Assembly (NCBI RefSeq): GCF_030687895.1
Contig: NZ_CP117452.1
Coordinates: 4,456,501 to 4,520,500 of the forward strand
Length of the DNA stretch: 64,000 nt
Direction of reading: 5' to 3'
Source of the DNA: Pseudomonas sp. FP198
Lineage (GTDB): Bacteria > Pseudomonadota > Gammaproteobacteria > Pseudomonadales > Pseudomonadaceae
Numbering within the stretch: the first letter of the stretch is position 1; every line of letters begins with the position of its first letter. The position numbers and the translations under genes are program-made. The notes under the pieces are model-generated. The model did not search any database and was not told the origin of the DNA. It saw only the letters and a program-made list of their open reading frames with translations. Positions 61,481 through 64,000 of the stretch are shown piece by piece.

Positions 61481-62605
61481 ATGTCCACCGAACAATTGTT
61501 GAAAACCCCGCTGCACGCGCTGCACCTTGAGCTGGGCGCGCGCATGGTGCCATTTGCCGGCTACGACATGCCCGTGCAATACCCGCTAGGCGTCATGAAA
61601 GAACACCAGCACACCCGTGATCAGGCCGGGCTGTTCGATGTGTCCCACATGGGCCAGATCCGCCTGACCGGCCCCGATTCCGCCAAAGCCCTGGAGACAC
61701 TGGTGCCGGTGGACATCATCGACCTGCCGGTGGGCATGCAGCGCTACGCCATGTTCACCAACGAGAACGGCGGCATCCTTGACGACCTGATGGTCGCCAA
61801 CCTGGGCAATGACGAACTGATCCTGGTGGTCAACGCCGCCTGCAAGCATCAGGACCTGGCTCACCTGCAAGCGAAAATCGGCGACCGGTGCAACATCGAA
61901 CCGCTGTTCGAAGCCCGCGCCCTGCTCGCCCTGCAAGGCCCGGCCGCCGTCAGCGTACTCGCGCGCCTGGCACCGGACGTGGCGAAGATGACCTTCATGC
62001 AGTTCCAGCGCGTCACGCTGCTGGGCGTGGATTGTTTTGTCAGCCGTTCGGGCTACACCGGCGAAGACGGTTTCGAGATTTCCGTGCCGGCCGCCGACGC
62101 AGAGAAACTCGCCCGCGCCCTGCTGGCCGAACCGGAAGTCGCGGCCATTGGCCTCGGTGCCCGCGACTCCCTGCGCCTGGAGGCCGGCCTGTGCCTTTAC
62201 GGCCACGACATGAACACCGCGACCACGCCGATCGAAGCCAGCCTGCTCTGGGCCATTTCCAAAGTGCGCCGTGCCGACGGTGCCCGCGCCGGTGGGTTCC
62301 CCGGGGCTGAGGCCATCTTCGCTCAACAACAGAGCGGCGTCAGCCGCAAACGCGTCGGCCTGCTGCCCCAGGAACGCACACCGGTGCGCGAAGGCGCGGA
62401 GATCGTCAACGAAGCTGGCGAGAACATCGGCACCGTATGCAGCGGCGGTTTTGGCCCGACGCTGGGCGGTCCGTTGGCGATGGGCTATCTGGACAGCGCC
62501 TACGTGGCATTGGATACACCGGTCTGGGCCATTGTGCGTGGGAAAAAGGTGCCCATGCTTGTAAGCAAAATGCCATTTGTTGCACAGCGCTACTACCGTG
62601 GTTGA
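61481..62605 (+). CDS. gcvT: Glycine cleavage T protein (aminomethyltransferase)
   Basis: A 374-residue folate-dependent enzyme. VPFAGYDMPVQYP, VSHMGQIRL, SRSGYTGEDGFEI and RDSLRLEAGLCLYG are all present. It releases ammonia and passes the one-carbon unit to tetrahydrofolate. Last gene of the operon; a glyA gene normally present between gcvP and sdaA in P. aeruginosa is not here. Confidence 0.97.
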   Translation: MSTEQLLKTPLHALHLELGARMVPFAGYDMPVQYPLGVMKEHQHTRDQAGLFDVSHMGQIRLTGPDSAKALETLVPVDIIDLPVGMQRYAMFTNENGGILDDLMVANLGNDELILVVNAACKHQDLAHLQAKIGDRCNIEPLFEARALLALQGPAAVSVLARLAPDVAKMTFMQFQRVTLLGVDCFVSRSGYTGEDGFEISVPAADAEKLARALLAEPEVAAIGLGARDSLRLEAGLCLYGHDMNTATTPIEASLLWAISKVRRADGARAGGFPGAEAIFAQQQSGVSRKRVGLLPQERTPVREGAEIVNEAGENIGTVCSGGFGPTLGGPLAMGYLDSAYVALDTPVWAIVRGKKVPMLVSKMPFVAQRYYRG

Positions 62606-62626
62606 TTGGCTGTTTCTATAAGTAAC

Positions 62627-62666
62627 GCGGTTGCGTTAAACGTGCACTAATGTGTAACGCAACCGC
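62627..62666. repeat. Inverted repeat after gcvT
   Basis: GCGGTTGCGTTA and TAACGCAACCGC are perfect 12-base inverted arms around 16 bases. A nested palindrome TAACGC-GGTT-GCGTTA at 62623-62638 overlaps the left arm, so two foldings compete. No T-run follows. A GcsR-like half-site TGTAACG is at 62653-62659. Confidence 0.7.
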
Positions 62667-62803
62667 CATAAAAAGGTGCATGTTTGATATTCACGCGGGC
62701 TTATAACGTCGCGGAACTATTGGACTAGCCTTTCGAATAAGCCTTCCCCAGCGAAACATCTAAATCGCCAGCAAGCTGAGCAAATCCGGGCCCTTGAGGG
62801 GGG

Positions 62804-62997
62804 TTGTTTTTTCCTTGGAAGTTGGCGTAGAGTTTCGTCACTGTGTTTGCATGGGTCGCTTGGATCGTGACCTGGGCAGTAGCCTACGAAGTTAGCTACA
62901 TCCCGTTCGACGTCATCTTACTTTCCTGCAACCCAGCCCCAGTACTCTTTCGCCTGGAAAGAGGCTGTCATTAATTTAGCGTCAAGGAAATAAGAAA
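62804..62997 (+). promoter_or_regulatory. Cold-shock gene promoter and leader
   Basis: TTGTTT (62804-62809) and TAGAGT (62828-62833), 18 bases apart, are a possible sigma-70 promoter. It would give an untranslated leader of about 155 bases, which is usual for csp mRNAs. AAGGAAATAAGAA precedes the ATG. The remaining gap from 62667 to 62803 shows nothing I can name. Confidence 0.4.
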
Positions 62998-63210
62998 ATG
63001 GCTGAACGTCAGAGCGGTACCGTCAAGTGGTTCAACGACGAAAAAGGTTTTGGTTTCATCACCCCTGAAAGCGGTCCGGATCTGTTCGTGCATTTCCGCG
63101 CCATCCAGGGCAACGGCTTCAAGAGCCTGAAAGAAGGCCAGAAAGTCACTTTCGTTGCCGTGCAAGGCCAGAAAGGCATGCAGGCTGACGAGGTTCAAGC
63201 CGAAGGCTGA
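62998..63210 (+). CDS. Cold-shock domain protein (CspA family)
   Basis: A 70-residue single-stranded nucleic-acid-binding protein. RNP1 is KGFGFI and RNP2 is DLFVHF, in an OB-fold beginning [15 protein letters not shown]. It acts as RNA chaperone in the cytosol. Of the several Pseudomonas csp genes, the paralogue cannot be named safely (a CapB/CspA-type is likely). Confidence 0.95.
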   Translation: MAERQSGTVKWFNDEKGFGFITPESGPDLFVHFRAIQGNGFKSLKEGQKVTFVAVQGQKGMQADEVQAEG

Positions 63211-63222
63211 GGCTTGCGCAAA

Positions 63223-63258
63223 CTAAAAAGCCCCTGATTGATATCAGGGGCTTTTTTA
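63223..63258 (+). terminator. Terminator after the cold-shock gene
   Basis: AAAAGCCCCTGAT / ATCAGGGGCTTTT perfect stem followed by T-run. Confidence 0.92.
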
Positions 63259-63304
63259 TGGGCGCAAATCCGTAAAATGGCTTCTTTTTTCAGCCGAGGC
63301 CGTC

Positions 63305-63793
63305 ATGCCGAAACACCTGCTCACTCCCCAGGGCGACTTCCCCCCCGTCGGCCTGGGCCGTCGCCTGGCAGCGATGTTTTATGACTTCCTGCTGTGCACG
63401 GCGCTGCTGATCGTGACCGGTGGCGTCTACAAGATGATCCAGATGGCGATCATCGGCGAAGAAAAGATGCGCACCCTCACCGACGCCGGCGCGCTGGACG
63501 GTGACCCGCTGCTGTCCACCGTGTTGCTCTTCGTGCTGTTCGGTTTCTTCGCCAAGTTCTGGACCCATAACGGCCAGACCCTGGGTATGCAGGTCTGGTG
63601 TATTCGTGTGCAGAATGCCGACGGCACGGCCATCAGCCTGTGGCAGGCGCTGTTGCGGTTCGTGGTGTCGATTGCGTCGTTGCTGCTGCTGGGGCTGGGC
63701 TTTATCTGGGCGCTGTTCGACAAGCGCAAGCGCGGCTGGCATGACATCTACTCGGATACGCAGCTGGTGCGGATTCCCAAGAAAACCAAATAG
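63305..63793 (+). CDS. RDD family membrane protein
   Basis: A 162-residue inner-membrane protein. RRLAAMFYDFLL carries the Arg-Asp pair of the RDD family; helices at about 22-45, 70-90 and 115-140 and the ending KRGWHDIYSDTQLVR fit. Function is poorly known; some members affect transport. It stands alone after the csp terminator. Confidence 0.88.
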   Translation: MPKHLLTPQGDFPPVGLGRRLAAMFYDFLLCTALLIVTGGVYKMIQMAIIGEEKMRTLTDAGALDGDPLLSTVLLFVLFGFFAKFWTHNGQTLGMQVWCIRVQNADGTAISLWQALLRFVVSIASLLLLGLGFIWALFDKRKRGWHDIYSDTQLVRIPKKTK

Positions 63794-63822
63794 GCATACT
63801 CAATGAATGGTTGAAATAAAGT

Positions 63823-63943
63823 GTGGTGAGGGGATTTATCCCCGCTGGGTCGCGAAGCGGCCCCCATCCGTTCATTCTGGCACTCCGTGGTGTCAGGTTT
63901 TAGGGCCGCTTCGCAGCCCAGCGGGGATAAATCCCCTCGCCAC
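63823..63943. repeat. Long REP inverted pair (GGGGATTTATCCCCGC type)
   Basis: Arms GTGGTGAGGGGATTTATCCC and its inverted copy enclose about 75 bases after the RDD gene. The last 57 bases of the window show nothing I can assign. Confidence 0.85.
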
Positions 63944-64000
63944 AGAAAGCCTCACAAGCTTCTTCAGCTTCAAGCATTCCCCGCCAATTTCATCCGCGCT

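Noticed and set aside
62627..62666. gcvT terminator
   Set aside because: The inverted repeat is strong but has no T-run, so it was recorded as a repeat and not a terminator.
63944..64000. Possible 3' end of a minus-strand gene (a frame ending MKLAGNA)
   Set aside because: Only about ten codons are visible before the window ends, too few to support a gene.

Overview
The window is a GC-rich, densely packed stretch of chromosome from a fluorescent Pseudomonas (P. fluorescens group most likely). The assignment rests on gene content and order: a colRS / orf222-inaA locus, metG-rnf-nth followed by a PA3496-type gene, argG-motY-pyrC-rnt-peroxiredoxin-bfd-bfr-grxD, argF plus an ABC ATPase gene, glpFKRD, aatJQMP-aauSR and gcsR-gcvHP-sdaA-gcvT. 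About fourteen REP/REPIN-type palindromes lie between genes. No rRNA, tRNA, IS element, prophage or CRISPR array was seen.

Layout. 1-6621: end of a di-heme oxidoreductase gene, an imelysin-type lipoprotein, a DUF1513 protein and a MexVW-like RND pump. 6661-11407: envelope-stress locus, with the ColRS two-component system flanked by a methyltransferase/InaA-kinase operon on one side and a PAP2 phosphatase gene on the other; both flanks carry a matching ColR-box-like sequence. 11546-16046: groES-groEL, fxsA, a HugZ-like haem-utilisation protein and an SDR dehydrogenase. 16192-24431: apbC, metG, an unusual rnf cluster (A, B, D, G, E, no C), nth and a small PA3496-family gene. 24454-32356: an orphan NarL/FixJ-type regulator, an AT-rich gap, argG, motY, pyrC, rnt, a 2-Cys peroxiredoxin, bfd-bfr iron storage and monothiol glutaredoxin. 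32456-38978: a molybdopterin oxidoreductase, argF, an ABC ATPase, a PhzF-like protein and ybaK. 39303-44445: the glycerol regulon. 44635-51837: acidic amino-acid uptake (AatJQMP) with its sigma-54 control system (AauSR) and a GlpM-family protein. 51847-54556: an NAD(P)-binding protein, a periplasmic MBL-fold hydrolase and a LysR regulator. 54751-62605: GcsR and the glycine cleavage / serine deaminase operon. 62606-64000: a cold-shock gene with a long leader and an RDD membrane protein.

The most unusual part is 19800-23474. It encodes an Rnf/Rsx-like redox complex with no RnfC in the cluster, RnfA and RnfE lacking three of the four cysteines expected to hold the intramembrane [2Fe-2S] cluster, and an RnfB that has lost its N-terminal membrane helix but gained a long repetitive C-terminal tail. 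RnfD and RnfG keep their flavinylation-type threonines. The set looks like a reorganised electron-transfer machine rather than a standard Rnf complex.

Regulation can be read well in several places: perfect or near-perfect boxes for ColR, AauR and GcsR, two sigma-54 promoters, a sigma-32-like groES promoter, a Fur box over the bfd promoter and an ArgR half-site before argF.
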